From contig OZ245043.1 of NCBI GenBank assembly GCA_965224285.1, forward strand, positions 1,302,001 to 1,366,000: 64,000 bases of DNA, given 5' to 3'. The notes beneath the pieces are model-generated. The model did no database searches, was not told the DNA's origin, and worked only from the letters and a program-made list of their open reading frames with translations. Made by a program: the position numbers and the translations under genes. This DNA is from JAJCYK01 sp965224285. GTDB taxonomy: Bacteria > Bacteroidota > Bacteroidia > Cytophagales > Cyclobacteriaceae. Positions 45,630-54,122 of this stretch are shown here, one piece after another (within the stretch, counting starts at the first letter, position 1; each line of letters begins with the position of its first letter).

Positions 45630-46889
45630 ATGAAAAGTCGCACCCTACGCTTGTTGCTCATTATTGGTATAGCCTCCTTAACAGGAGTGTTGATCATTCA
45701 GATATATTGGTTTAAGCAGGCTTTTAGGGCTGAAGAGGATCAGTTCCATCGAGATGTGAGCTCTTCCTTATTCCAGGTAGCCCGCCAACTATTTGAGCTA
45801 AGTGATGCACCAGTGCCAGCTACTAATCTGGTGAAGCAGCTTTCTAATAATTATTATGCTGTGATGATCAACGGAGAGATAGACGCCAACCTGCTCTCTT
45901 TCCTGTTGGTGAATGAGTTTGAAAGAAGCCGGGTGCAAGCGGATTTTGAATATGGAATCTATGATTGCAACACGGAAAAAATGGTTTTTGGCGACTATGT
46001 GCGCAAAAATGCTGCAGCCTCCACCAAACGCTCCGGCAATTTACCGGTTTGGGGAGACCAAAGCTATTATTTCGGGGTATACTTCCCCAGTAAAACCTCG
46101 GTTATCACCAGGAGACTGGCAATCTGGATATTTTCTTCTGGTGTATTGGTTTTGATCGTACTTTTTTTTGCCTATGCGTTATACTTATTGTTCAAGCAAA
46201 GGAGGCTTTCAGAAATACAACGGGACTTTGTCAACAATATGACCCATGAGTTCAAGACCCCGATAAGCACTATTTCCGTAGCGGCCCAGGTACTTAAAGA
46301 CCAACAAATTATCGAGCAACCGCAAAGGCTTCGCACTTATGCTCATATCATTGATACCGAAAACCAAAGACTGAAAAACCAGGTTGATCAGGTATTAACG
46401 GCTAGTACCCTGGAAGACCACACCTTAAAAAAGGAACCTCTCGACATGCACAATATCATTCAAAATTCCCTGGCCGGTGCCCGGGCAAACTTGAAGCAAC
46501 AGCAGGGAAAAGTGATCACTAAGCTCAAGGCTGGCAATACCAAAGTGCTGGGTGACCCACTGCATTTAACCAATGTGGTTTATAATTTGCTGGATAATGC
46601 CATAAAATATTGTCGCGTACAACCAGTAATTGAGTTGGTCACCGACAATTGCAAGGAACACTTTACCTTATCTATTAAGGATAATGGCATTGGCATCCCG
46701 CAGGATAAAAGGGATAAAATATTTGACCGATTTTACCGGGTGCCAACTGGCAACATACACGATGTCAAAGGTTTTGGCTTGGGGTTGAATTATGTGCAAA
46801 CGGTGCTAAAAGCCCACCGCGGTACAATCTCTCTTACCCCCAATCAGGAAGGGGGTTCTATTTTTACTATTAAACTAAAAAATGCCTGA
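45630..46889 (+). CDS. Sensor histidine kinase
   Basis: From ATG 45630 (MKSRTLRLLLII) the protein is 419 residues; an earlier ATG at 45522 would add 36 residues with no clear role. It has two membrane helices (residues ~7-28 and ~172-195) around a short periplasmic sensor that has no recognisable fold. Cytoplasmic parts are HisKA with His206 in MTHEFKTPISTISVAAQVL and HATPase_c with N box VVYNLLDNAIKYC, G1 DNGIGIP and G2 GFGLGLNYV. It phosphorylates the response regulator whose gene overlaps its end by eight bases. The pair resembles the two-gene OmpR-type systems of Cytophagales; the stimulus is unknown. Confidence 0.92.
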   Translation: MKSRTLRLLLIIGIASLTGVLIIQIYWFKQAFRAEEDQFHRDVSSSLFQVARQLFELSDAPVPATNLVKQLSNNYYAVMINGEIDANLLSFLLVNEFERSRVQADFEYGIYDCNTEKMVFGDYVRKNAAASTKRSGNLPVWGDQSYYFGVYFPSKTSVITRRLAIWIFSSGVLVLIVLFFAYALYLLFKQRRLSEIQRDFVNNMTHEFKTPISTISVAAQVLKDQQIIEQPQRLRTYAHIIDTENQRLKNQVDQVLTASTLEDHTLKKEPLDMHNIIQNSLAGARANLKQQQGKVITKLKAGNTKVLGDPLHLTNVVYNLLDNAIKYCRVQPVIELVTDNCKEHFTLSIKDNGIGIPQDKRDKIFDRFYRVPTGNIHDVKGFGLGLNYVQTVLKAHRGTISLTPNQEGGSIFTIKLKNA

Positions 46890-47577
46890 TATAGAAGTTC
46901 TGCTGGTGGAAGACGATCCGGGTCTGGGATTCGTGATTCGTGATAACCTGGAGTTAGCAGGTTACCGGGTCACGGTGAGACAGGACGGTGAATCCGGCTT
47001 GGCAGTATTTAAAAAAATAGAATTCGATTTATGTATTTTAGATGTCATGCTACCCAAACTGGATGGTTTCAGCCTGGCCCGTGAAATACGTCGGCTAGAC
47101 CATGATATTCCGATTTTAATGCTTACGGCCAAAACATCGACCGAAGACAAACACACGGGTTTTCAATGCGGGGCTGACGATTATATTGTAAAGCCATTTG
47201 ACTTAAAAGAATTATTGTATCGAATCCAGGTGTTCTTAAAGAGAAGGAATGGGCATGATGGGAAAACTTCTATATTTGACCTCGGTGCCTATCATTTTGA
47301 GTGGCATAACCTCCAACTCAAATCCCCTGATCATATAAGAAACCTAACTCAAAAAGAGGGTGATATTTTAAAGTTGTTGTGCCAGCACCAAGGTAAATTG
47401 TTAAAGCGTGAAACTATCCTGCAAGCGGTATGGGGAGATGACGATTATTTTATGGGACGAAGTCTTGATGTATTCATCAGCAGGTTGCGTAAGCATCTTT
47501 CCCATGACCCAAGAATTACTATTTCCAATCGTCACGGTATTGGTTTCCAGTTAAACGTAGCTACTGGTATCAAGTGA
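46882..47577 (+). CDS. OmpR/PhoB family response regulator
   Basis: A 231-residue regulator. The receiver domain has the acidic pair in LLVEDDPGLG, phosphoacceptor Asp54 in LCILDVMLPKLDGF, Thr in LMLTAKTS and Lys in DDYIVKPFDLKEL, all intact. The C-terminal winged helix reads RNLTQKEGDILKLLCQHQGKLLKRETILQAVWGDDDYFMGRSLDVFISRLRKHL, the trans_reg_C signature. Translationally coupled to the kinase gene by an 8-base overlap. The targets are unknown; the small lipoprotein gene 100 bases downstream is a candidate. Confidence 0.93.
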   Translation: MPDIEVLLVEDDPGLGFVIRDNLELAGYRVTVRQDGESGLAVFKKIEFDLCILDVMLPKLDGFSLAREIRRLDHDIPILMLTAKTSTEDKHTGFQCGADDYIVKPFDLKELLYRIQVFLKRRNGHDGKTSIFDLGAYHFEWHNLQLKSPDHIRNLTQKEGDILKLLCQHQGKLLKRETILQAVWGDDDYFMGRSLDVFISRLRKHLSHDPRITISNRHGIGFQLNVATGIK

Positions 47578-47676
47578 CCAACTAATCGCCCTAATGTTCC
47601 ATTTAGTTACTCCTATTGGTAAAATATTTTCTTATTCACCCAACTATGGCGGGTCATTGGGTGTCATATAATCACT

Positions 47677-48105
47677 ATGAAAAAGACCATAAAAGTTGGC
47701 CACTTAGCCTTGTTGGTTCTGGTGGCATTATTTGCTTGCAATGAAGACGACAACGCTGAGCTTAATACACAGCCCGGTGAACTATTGGCGGTCGAAAGGA
47801 CCACCAGTAATATCTGGGAAGGCGATGGAGAAATAGACTATACTGAATTCTTTACTATCGATATAGAACACCCCAGCGCCAATTTGGAGGTTAAGTCAGT
47901 GGATCAGGAGGTCATAGACGACCTTAACGCAGACTACACCTTTGTGGTGGGTTTGAAGGATGTCGAAGATAACTCGGTATTGGAAAGTGTAGATATCGAA
48001 TACCAGGTGCGCACTACCGGGGCCCACGTACTGAATTTCTACTATCAACAGGATACCGATGAAAGGGTCAAAATAGGCGACTTTACTTTTGCCCTCGATA
48101 ATTAA
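47677..48105 (+). CDS. Small lipoprotein of unknown function
   Basis: A 142-residue exported protein. The signal peptide MKKTIKVGHLALLVLVALFA-C21 ends in a lipobox followed by acidic residues (NEDDNAE). The rest is hydrophilic, beta-rich and acidic, with no cysteine. I do not recognise a family. It follows the two-component pair on the same strand after 99 bases and is followed by a strong terminator, so it may have its own promoter or be part of that transcript. Confidence 0.7.
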   Translation: MKKTIKVGHLALLVLVALFACNEDDNAELNTQPGELLAVERTTSNIWEGDGEIDYTEFFTIDIEHPSANLEVKSVDQEVIDDLNADYTFVVGLKDVEDNSVLESVDIEYQVRTTGAHVLNFYYQQDTDERVKIGDFTFALDN

Positions 48106-48126
48106 GAAAAGCACCCCGGGCTGCTT

Positions 48127-48163
48127 AAGGCCGATTGCTCAAGCGATCGGCCTTCATTTTTTT
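48127..48163 (+). terminator. Rho-independent terminator after the lipoprotein gene
   Basis: AAGGCCGAT and ATCGGCCTT form a perfect 9-bp stem with a loop of about ten bases, followed by CATTTTTTTA. It lies 21 bases past the lipoprotein stop and borders the decayed metallopeptidase region. Confidence 0.85.
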
Positions 48164-48165
48164 AT

Positions 48166-48893
48166 AGTCAATGGATTGGATGTAGCGCCAAAAGTTTGAA
48201 ACCATTCAAAGTCAGCATCAGTGGCCAGTTCTAATATATAATAAATATAATTCGTTTTAAAGCCCAAGCTCATTGTTTCGGATTGGATATCAGGATAAGG
48301 CTCAACTAAGCTATTTGATAGTTTTTCTATTCAGGAGCACCACAAACTACTTTGGGACGATCCAGTAACATCTGATTGATTAAAAAGTATAAGGGATCAG
48401 CATATTCAGAATTCTTAGTGAAATTGGATAGTCTTCGGATAAATGTATAGGTACCGTCACCTCCATTGATAATTCCATTGAAACCATATTCATCGATGTA
48501 GAGTCCTTACAAATTCTTCCGGATTCCCCTTTACAAAACCTTTATAAGTATTACATGGTTGGGAATATTCTTCTATCATGCCCTGTTCAATCGTTTGATA
48601 CGATTTATAATCCGGAGATCTTATTTCTTTCTTTTCCAGAAACAGGCTCCAGAAATGCTTTCCATTTATGTTTAGATCAAGTGAAATATTGTCCTTTTTT
48701 GATTTGGCTAGGTTATTGTTTCCAACCAAATCCAGGGTAAATACCTTATAGTTTCTAAGAGATTTTTGGATTTCTATATGATCTTTCTCAATTAGTTGTC
48801 TTGGCGAAGAACTAAATGTGGTTTGAGATTTAAGATAGAGGGATTGATTGCAAATTAGGCAGACCAATAACGTCTTTAGATAAGTTGTTTCAT
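48166..48893 (-). pseudogene. Truncated, frameshifted reprolysin-type metallopeptidase
   Basis: On the minus strand an ATG at 48893 begins MKQLI and, after a one-base shift, continues KTLLVCLICNQSLYLKSQTTF, a signal peptide. A 125-residue open part (to 48490) follows that is typical of the propeptide of M12B-like metallopeptidases of Bacteroidota: EIQKSLRNYKVFTLDL, DISLDLNINGKHF and CNTYKGFVKGNPEEFVR. It then shifts frame to LYIDEYGFNGIINGGDG, and again to IEKLSNSLVEPYPDIQSETM (beyond a stop at 48327), and once more to NYIYYILELATDADFEWFQ, the entry of the catalytic domain. The homology stops near 48166, before any HExxH, so no protease can be made. Confidence 0.75.
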
Positions 48894-48922
48894 AGCTAGG
48901 TGATTAATATTTAAATTAGTAA

Positions 48923-49312
48923 TTACTCGATTTTCACTTCCACTCGGGTTAACTCAAATGGTACTCCATATGTATCATGTGGTAATTCCTCGTATAAATG
49001 TCCGCTGAACCTGATCTCCGTTCCGTCATTTCCAATTCCAGTAGACATCGGGTTGCATGGTAGTAAAGAGCCTCCTTGGGTAACTTCCGTACTCACCTTT
49101 ATAACAAATGGACTTATCTGGTCTCCAGTACTCCTAATAATTCCATTTAAATTTGTGAATGTGCCCACTTGGGGTAAGTTAAGATTGCAGCCCTCTTCTA
49201 ATATGACCTCTTCATAGTTAGAATCTACATTATCGTCTTCACAGTTTGAAGAAACAAGTAACATCAACAAAATTAGGTATGGGGCTATTATTGTTTTAGC
49301 TGTTTTTGTCAT
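48923..49312 (-). CDS. Small lipoprotein of unknown function
   Basis: From ATG 49312 the protein is 129 residues; an ATG at 49348 would add twelve residues before the signal. The signal peptide MTKTAKTIIAPYLILLMLLVSS is followed by N-C-E-D-D, a lipobox with acidic residues after it. Two further cysteines (in EEGCNLNLP and LLPCNPM) could form a disulfide. The C-terminal part (TEIRFSGHLYEELP...FELTRVEVKIE) looks like a beta-sheet ending. No family is recognised. It lies between the dead metallopeptidase and the intron remnant, with no clear partner. Confidence 0.6.
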   Translation of the reverse strand: MTKTAKTIIAPYLILLMLLVSSNCEDDNVDSNYEEVILEEGCNLNLPQVGTFTNLNGIIRSTGDQISPFVIKVSTEVTQGGSLLPCNPMSTGIGNDGTEIRFSGHLYEELPHDTYGVPFELTRVEVKIE

Positions 49313-49566
49313 ATCACTTTGGTTCTTGATGACACAGTATACAAGCATAGGGGCATTTCGACCCTTATAATATAATTGAACACTAGAAAATCAGGAATGG
49401 TTGCTATAGAAAGGATTCCGAGTTCCATACCGGTATAACTGAGAATTTGATGCTGTTCCGTGAAGTAAGATACTTTTAATAAAGTTACTCTTATTCTCAT
49501 GTCAACAGAACGACGGTTATAGTATTTTTCAAATCATTATTTAACAGCCTCATGCTTTTAGTCCAA

Positions 49567-50162
49567 ATCGAGTAGAAGATAGGGATTAAATTTCCTATCT
49601 GTCCTCTCACACCACCCTGCGTACAGGGCGGTTCCTTAAGTTTTAACCCACACATTTCGGTAGTAATCAGACAGAAATACATATCCTGACTGCCAAAGAC
49701 CCTCAGTAGTGATTGTGGTACTCAGAATAAAGCTCTTGGCAATGTGCCAGTAACCTTTCCTAGTGTTGGTCCACTCTCAAGCTTTGGGTTTCGATACCCC
49801 TAGCTTGATCAGATTCGTCCCCTTGGTCTTTGTCCGTTTCCATTGTTTCCAGATGACCACGCGCAGACGTCTCCTGTGCCACTCGTCTGTTCTTAATAGC
49901 ACTTCCTGCATGTCTGCCAATTTGAAGTAGTTTACCCAGACCGTAATGTACCGGCGAAGTGCGTCCTTCCTGCGATTGTTGCCCCAGCCATTACTGTGAG
50001 ATGCTAGTTCCTTTATTTTAGTCTTCATTTTTTAATACCCTTTAGGGTATCCGTAGTCGTCCTTGTCCTTTAACAATGGACATCCTTGCCTTCGGCTAAC
50101 ACTCCTCACTGCCAAGCGTGTTCGGGACTATACACCATAGTTATCCCCCATGCCGGGCACAC
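49567..50162 (-). mobile_element. Collapsed group II intron
   Basis: The 5' end on the minus strand reads GTGTGCCCGGCATGGGG (from 50162), the usual GTGYG intron start. It is followed by domain I-like sequence (GGCAGTGAGGAGTGTTAGCC, GAAGGCAAGGATGTCC). The 3' end carries a hairpin ACCGCCCTG-TACG-CAGGGTGGT (49611-49632) followed by TGTGAGAGG, and a second stem GATAGG..CCTATC (49578-49599, domain VI type) closing in CTACTCGAT at 49567. Only ~600 bases lie between, where a full intron has about 2 kb. Most of the maturase and part of domain I are gone. An intron-like insertion is directly downstream of a hairpin terminator at 50171-50204. Confidence 0.78.
49636..50028 (-). pseudogene. C-terminal remnant of the group II intron maturase
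   Basis: The frame from 50028 reads ALRRYITVWVNYFKLADMQEVL and RTDEWHRRRLRVVIWKQWKR, then NLIKLGVSKPKA, the C-terminal maturase region of the intron-encoded reverse transcriptase. A TGA at 49777 stands where relatives have Trp in KAWEW. After it the same frame continues EWTNTRKGYWHIAKSFIL and YRNVWVKT to a TAA at 49636, the normal end. So the remnant carries one nonsense mutation in an otherwise readable end. All of the reverse-transcriptase domain is missing. Confidence 0.8.
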
Positions 50163-50170
50163 ATCGACTA

Positions 50171-50204
50171 AGAAGGTGCCCTTTTGAGACACCTTCTTTT
50201 CTTT
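50171..50204 (-). terminator. Terminator hairpin between the amidohydrolase gene and the intron
   Basis: AGAAGGTG and CACCTTCT form an 8-bp stem around an 11-base loop, directly past the stop of the minus-strand amidohydrolase. On the plus strand it is followed by TTTCTTT, so it can work in that direction too; on the minus strand the tail is TAGTCGATG and less U-rich. Confidence 0.6.
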
Positions 50205-50216
50205 GCAGAGGATGAG

Positions 50217-52244
50217 TCATTCTTGTGGTTGCACTCCTACCGCTTGATACAATTCATCCGGGTAATATAGGTTACCGTTCTTGATGGTCAATCTCACATT
50301 TCTGATATCACTTATATCCTCGGCGGGGTTTCCCTGGACCAGGAGAAGATCAGCTAATTTACCAGGTTCTATGGTCCCCAACTGCTCACTGACCCCGCAT
50401 ACTTCAGCTGAGGTTAAAGTTGCCATTGCCAATACTTCCTGCGGAGGTATACCCGCTTTAACATAATTTTCAAGCTCCTTGTGTAAGGTAAATCCCGGTA
50501 TGGCATCGGTACCCGGTACTAATACAATCCCTTCCTCGTGTAGGATCCTGATCACTTCCAGCATTTTATCGTGAGCGGTAGAATACTGCTCCTCCATCCC
50601 TTCAGGTACTGGAAAACTGCCGGCATACATTCTTCGTTTTACCTGGGGAGGAAACCGATCCAATACTTCAGTGTATATGGGGTTGGGCCGACCCGCTCTG
50701 GCTTCGAAAATTCTCTCGAAAATTGATACAGTGGGGTCTATAATCACATTATTTTCTTTAAGCAGGGCCACAAAATCTTTAAAATCCTCTCCCTCCAAAT
50801 CCAGCTGTTGGTGGTGTTCAGCTACCATGGTAAACCTTTTTGGAGTCCGGGTATCAATAGTATCCGGCAGAAAATTCAGAAAGATCATGTTAATGTGCTG
50901 AATTTCATCATACCCATCCCGGATGGCTTCAGCAGCAGTCATGTAGGCGGGGATATGGCCGCTAACTTTCATATCCAGGTCGTGAGCTCTGGCAGCCAAG
51001 GCCGCTACCCATTCCGGTTTAATAGAACTGTATAATTTAATCTGCTTATATCCTTTTTGATGGTATTCATCAATAAACCGGTATCCCAAAGAAATGTCAT
51101 TTTTAATCAGTTTGTTAATGGGACCGGCGTACTCTCCTGCCCCATCGATAAAACCGCTCATGGCTACGATTCGTGGCCCCAGGTAGGTATCATCAAGATA
51201 TTGCTGATTTAACTCATTGAGGTCTAAAGAATTGGCCATGTCCCTAACTGCGGTTACTCCAGCAGCTAGGTGTAACAAGCCATCAATTTTCTGTATGTGT
51301 ACATGCATGTCGAACAATCCCGGCAGCAGGGTACTTCCTGCACCGTCAATCACCTGGGCCTGTTCCGGGATCTCATATTCAGCAGTCGAATCTATTCGGC
51401 TAATAATATTCCCTTCTATTATTACAGTACGTCTTGGCTGTATGGATTTGGACTCAGAATCGAATATATCTACGTTTCGGATGACCAATACCCCGGTGGG
51501 CTCTTGCACTATATCGGTAGCCAGTCCGGCCAGGAATTCATGGTCGGCCTGCTCCTGTAATTCCAATAGATCCGGCATTAAACTACTGTAACCTTTCCTG
51601 ATACAGCTACGCCATCCCGGAAGCAAGCCAGCAAAGAATTTTTGATCTTGATCCAGCCAAATATTGGTAGGCTCGAAGCCCAGGCCCTGGATGGATACCA
51701 GATTTAATCGCAAGGAGTCTCCAAAGTTCTCAGGGCTATTCCGGATCAATTTTATCTCGCCAAAAGGAAGAAGTTCCAAGCTACTGTCAGGGCTCTGCAG
51801 TAGTTTTCGAACTAAATGCTCCCTGGCTGCTTCGGATCCGTTGATGCTGAGATAATAACTATTACCATCAAACCTACTATAGCCTTTTTCCAGTCTGCTA
51901 TTCCAAAGAGCGCTATCGTTGCTTACAACAAACTGCTCATCAACCGGGTCCTTTAGGTAGTTATGACCGGTTATCTTTTGTTTTATTAGAATGCCGTCAT
52001 TATTCACTGTTAATGACTCGTTAAACCTGGGCCCTCTTCCACGGTCGTTGAATTGGTAGGTATAATAGTAAACACTGTCCTCAATCCAGGAAGTTTGTTT
52101 TCCTGCCAAGCGGTCATTAAAGTAAATTTCATAATGAACAGAGTCAATCGCAGAGGTATACGGAGCATCGCTTTCATTCCCGGAGCAAGCACCCAATACG
52201 ATCACTAGAAGGGCAAACCATAAAATCGGCGGTGTCATAAGCAC
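50217..52244 (-). CDS. Amidohydrolase (imidazolonepropionase-like) lipoprotein
   Basis: A 675-residue exported lipoprotein with lipobox VLGA-C20. The first ~240 residues are a beta-rich extension of unknown role. The catalytic part then starts at VLVIRNVDIFDSESKSIQPRRTVIIEG and contains LLPGLFDMHVHIQK (HxH metal pair), IKLYSSIKPEWV (the Lys carboxylate site), SGHIPAYM, IQHINMIF, VPGTDAIPGFTLHKELENYV (the catalytic Asp) and IEPGKLADLLLVQGNP. These motifs place it with the imidazolonepropionase/prolidase-type amidohydrolases, which commonly cleave peptides or amide bonds. The substrate is not known. It is divergent from the LuxR gene with 293 bases between. Confidence 0.85.
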   Translation of the reverse strand: MLMTPPILWFALLVIVLGACSGNESDAPYTSAIDSVHYEIYFNDRLAGKQTSWIEDSVYYYTYQFNDRGRGPRFNESLTVNNDGILIKQKITGHNYLKDPVDEQFVVSNDSALWNSRLEKGYSRFDGNSYYLSINGSEAAREHLVRKLLQSPDSSLELLPFGEIKLIRNSPENFGDSLRLNLVSIQGLGFEPTNIWLDQDQKFFAGLLPGWRSCIRKGYSSLMPDLLELQEQADHEFLAGLATDIVQEPTGVLVIRNVDIFDSESKSIQPRRTVIIEGNIISRIDSTAEYEIPEQAQVIDGAGSTLLPGLFDMHVHIQKIDGLLHLAAGVTAVRDMANSLDLNELNQQYLDDTYLGPRIVAMSGFIDGAGEYAGPINKLIKNDISLGYRFIDEYHQKGYKQIKLYSSIKPEWVAALAARAHDLDMKVSGHIPAYMTAAEAIRDGYDEIQHINMIFLNFLPDTIDTRTPKRFTMVAEHHQQLDLEGEDFKDFVALLKENNVIIDPTVSIFERIFEARAGRPNPIYTEVLDRFPPQVKRRMYAGSFPVPEGMEEQYSTAHDKMLEVIRILHEEGIVLVPGTDAIPGFTLHKELENYVKAGIPPQEVLAMATLTSAEVCGVSEQLGTIEPGKLADLLLVQGNPAEDISDIRNVRLTIKNGNLYYPDELYQAVGVQPQE

Positions 52245-52537
52245 TTATAATGATAACAGATATGATGGGAAGTTAATCATTTAAATCTCAAAAACTGATC
52301 ATTTGACGCCCTCAATATAGTAGCTGGTCAACTGCTCCCTTAAGAAAATCAAAAGTTCCTTAAATGTTTTGCAAAAACTCGGTGAAGTCGTCTTGCTAAT
52401 ATATTGTCGCCGCTAATTTTTCGAGAGCTGATATAAGCGCTGCCGATATTAAACAGCTGGTAATTTCTACTCATTTCCCTACCCCTAATATACATCTGAT
52501 CCACCCTGGAAACCACCCCGCCTTATCTTGTTTTACC

Positions 52538-53152
52538 ATGATACAGATAGGCTTAATTCATCCACAAATGCTTTATAATCAAGGTATTAGGAAGATATTG
52601 GAAGACCACTCAGAGTTTGAAATGATCGCTGTGGCCAAAAATATCAGTGAATTGGTAAGGGGGTGGCCACACAATATCCTCGACATTATTCTTTGGCAGA
52701 TCTCAGGACATCATGCACTTCCACCGGGGTTGAAGGTACTAAAAGAGCATTACCCATTAGCCAGGATCTTAATACTGGCGGATGGTGATAATCAGATCTA
52801 CTCCGGGTTATTGGTAAACCTGGGAGCACACCTGGTAATGAGCCCCAGCTGCTCAGCTGAGGAGTTATGCCAAAAGATCGTGGATCTAAGTAGAAGCTAC
52901 ATTCCTCCTGCCTCGTCCAATCATGTTCAAGATCCATTGCCGAAGAGCTCTGTACTCACCCCCAGAGAATGTCAGATCCTGCACCTGATCTGCCAGGGGT
53001 TCAACGATAGGGAGATAGCAGAAAGATTGAACCTTAGCAAGCGTACGGTTGATGGACACCGGCTAAAACTCAGAAAAAAACTAAAAGCCCCCAACACTGC
53101 CATGTTAGTGAGAGTGGCTATAGAAGAACAACTCATTTCAATAAATCGCTAA
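52538..53152 (+). CDS. LuxR/NarL-type regulator with a degenerate receiver
   Basis: A 204-residue protein built like a NarL response regulator. The output domain is intact: VLTPRECQILHLICQGFNDREIAERLNLSKRTVDGHRLKLRKKL. The receiver keeps the fold but not its active site. The acidic pair is replaced by IHPQ (residues 7-10), the phosphoacceptor Asp by Gln54 in DIILWQISG, the Thr by Ala in LILADGD, and the Lys position lies in VMSPS. So it cannot be phosphorylated in the usual way and is probably controlled by ligand, partner protein or level. It is followed after 11 bases by a small HTH protein gene, likely co-transcribed. Divergent from the amidohydrolase. Confidence 0.85.
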   Translation: MIQIGLIHPQMLYNQGIRKILEDHSEFEMIAVAKNISELVRGWPHNILDIILWQISGHHALPPGLKVLKEHYPLARILILADGDNQIYSGLLVNLGAHLVMSPSCSAEELCQKIVDLSRSYIPPASSNHVQDPLPKSSVLTPRECQILHLICQGFNDREIAERLNLSKRTVDGHRLKLRKKLKAPNTAMLVRVAIEEQLISINR

Positions 53153-53163
53153 ATATATGTACT

Positions 53164-53427
53164 ATGACTTTTTACGATAAGGCCAATCTCATTTTAAGGT
53201 TAGATCAAATGATTAGATTAAGATTTCGAGGGAATGCGGACTCATTTTCTCGAAGGCTGGGGATCTCCAGAAGTACTTTTTTCCGTCTAATAGACGACAT
53301 GAAGAATTTGGAAGCGCCGATTGAATATGATGAAAGCGGCCAATTCTATTATTATGAAAAAGCTGGAAGATTCCGATTTGGTTTTTTTAAGCAATCCCAG
53401 GATCATTTCAGGAGGGCAAGAATGTGA
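53164..53427 (+). CDS. Small helix-turn-helix DNA-binding protein
   Basis: An 87-residue basic protein. The central part SFSRRLGISRSTFFRLIDDMKNL is a good helix-turn-helix, followed by a wing-like strand region (APIEYDESGQFYYYEKAGRFRFGFF). It resembles the short HTH_11-type proteins of Bacteroidota that lie beside small secreted peptides or regulators, but I cannot name a family with certainty. It starts 11 bases after the LuxR gene stop, so the two probably form one transcript and may act on the same targets. Confidence 0.65.
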   Translation: MTFYDKANLILRLDQMIRLRFRGNADSFSRRLGISRSTFFRLIDDMKNLEAPIEYDESGQFYYYEKAGRFRFGFFKQSQDHFRRARM

Positions 53428-53564
53428 TTTCAAAAGCGGCCAGCACCACTGACAATTTCTCTATTATCTCATAGCAAATAAGTATTTCACCCACTGAGTT
53501 GGTGCTGCAAGTTGAAATTTCGAGACTTTTTATGGTAATTGTATAGGAACAAACTCTTGTTGCC

Positions 53565-53987
53565 ATGAAAATTTTGGAGCAAAATCGACAAACCTTAATG
53601 GTTGATCTTCACCGGTTAATTGAGGAACAAACTCACCGTACTATAGAAAAGATATTTGACCATCCTTTGGAAGATCGGTCCATATATCCACCGGACATAA
53701 GTAAAACTGATGAGGAAAAACAAGCGCTCTCATCACTCCAGTTCAGTGATGAGTTAAAGGGCGCTTTAGAAAAAACTTTTAAGGATAATACCGCCACTGT
53801 GCTTTTTAGACTACTCAGTATAATGGACGGCACTGGCCTTCCAGCGCCTGAATCCGGCCCTTGGTCTAAGGTAATGTTGGTCGATAAGCCCGAGGATCAT
53901 ACCAGACCTGCTGTAACCCTTCATGATCTTTTCTTTGAATCTTACTGGGATTGGAAGGAGAAACAACCCGAAAAAAATGTTTCATAA
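53565..53987 (+). CDS. Hypothetical cytoplasmic protein
   Basis: A 140-residue acidic protein with no signal peptide and no hydrophobic segment. The first half is helical (NRQTLMVDLHRLIEEQTHRTIEKIF), the second holds an LSSLQFSDELKGALEKTF helix and an aromatic end (LHDLFFESYWDWKEKQPEK). I recognise no domain or catalytic motif. It lies 137 bases after the HTH gene on the same strand, so an operon is possible but not evident. The composition looks like that of a real protein. Confidence 0.5.
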   Translation: MKILEQNRQTLMVDLHRLIEEQTHRTIEKIFDHPLEDRSIYPPDISKTDEEKQALSSLQFSDELKGALEKTFKDNTATVLFRLLSIMDGTGLPAPESGPWSKVMLVDKPEDHTRPAVTLHDLFFESYWDWKEKQPEKNVS

Positions 53988-54122
53988 TTAAAAGTACGCC
54001 TTAAATCTGACATAAATCAACCACAACCGGCGCTGACCGGAAACCTGACCGCAATAGAACCGTTAATTATTTATATTTAAGTTATATAATCACTATCTTA
54101 TTGCCCGGCTAAAATTTTACTG

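Noticed and set aside
48490..48867. An intact 125-residue secreted protein
   Set aside because: Its sequence is only the propeptide of a metallopeptidase, and the homology continues past its stop in other frames.
49309..49682. Minus-strand open frames of 61-63 codons around the intron 3' end
   Set aside because: They overlap the intron RNA domains or the upstream region of the lipoprotein gene and show no protein-like features.
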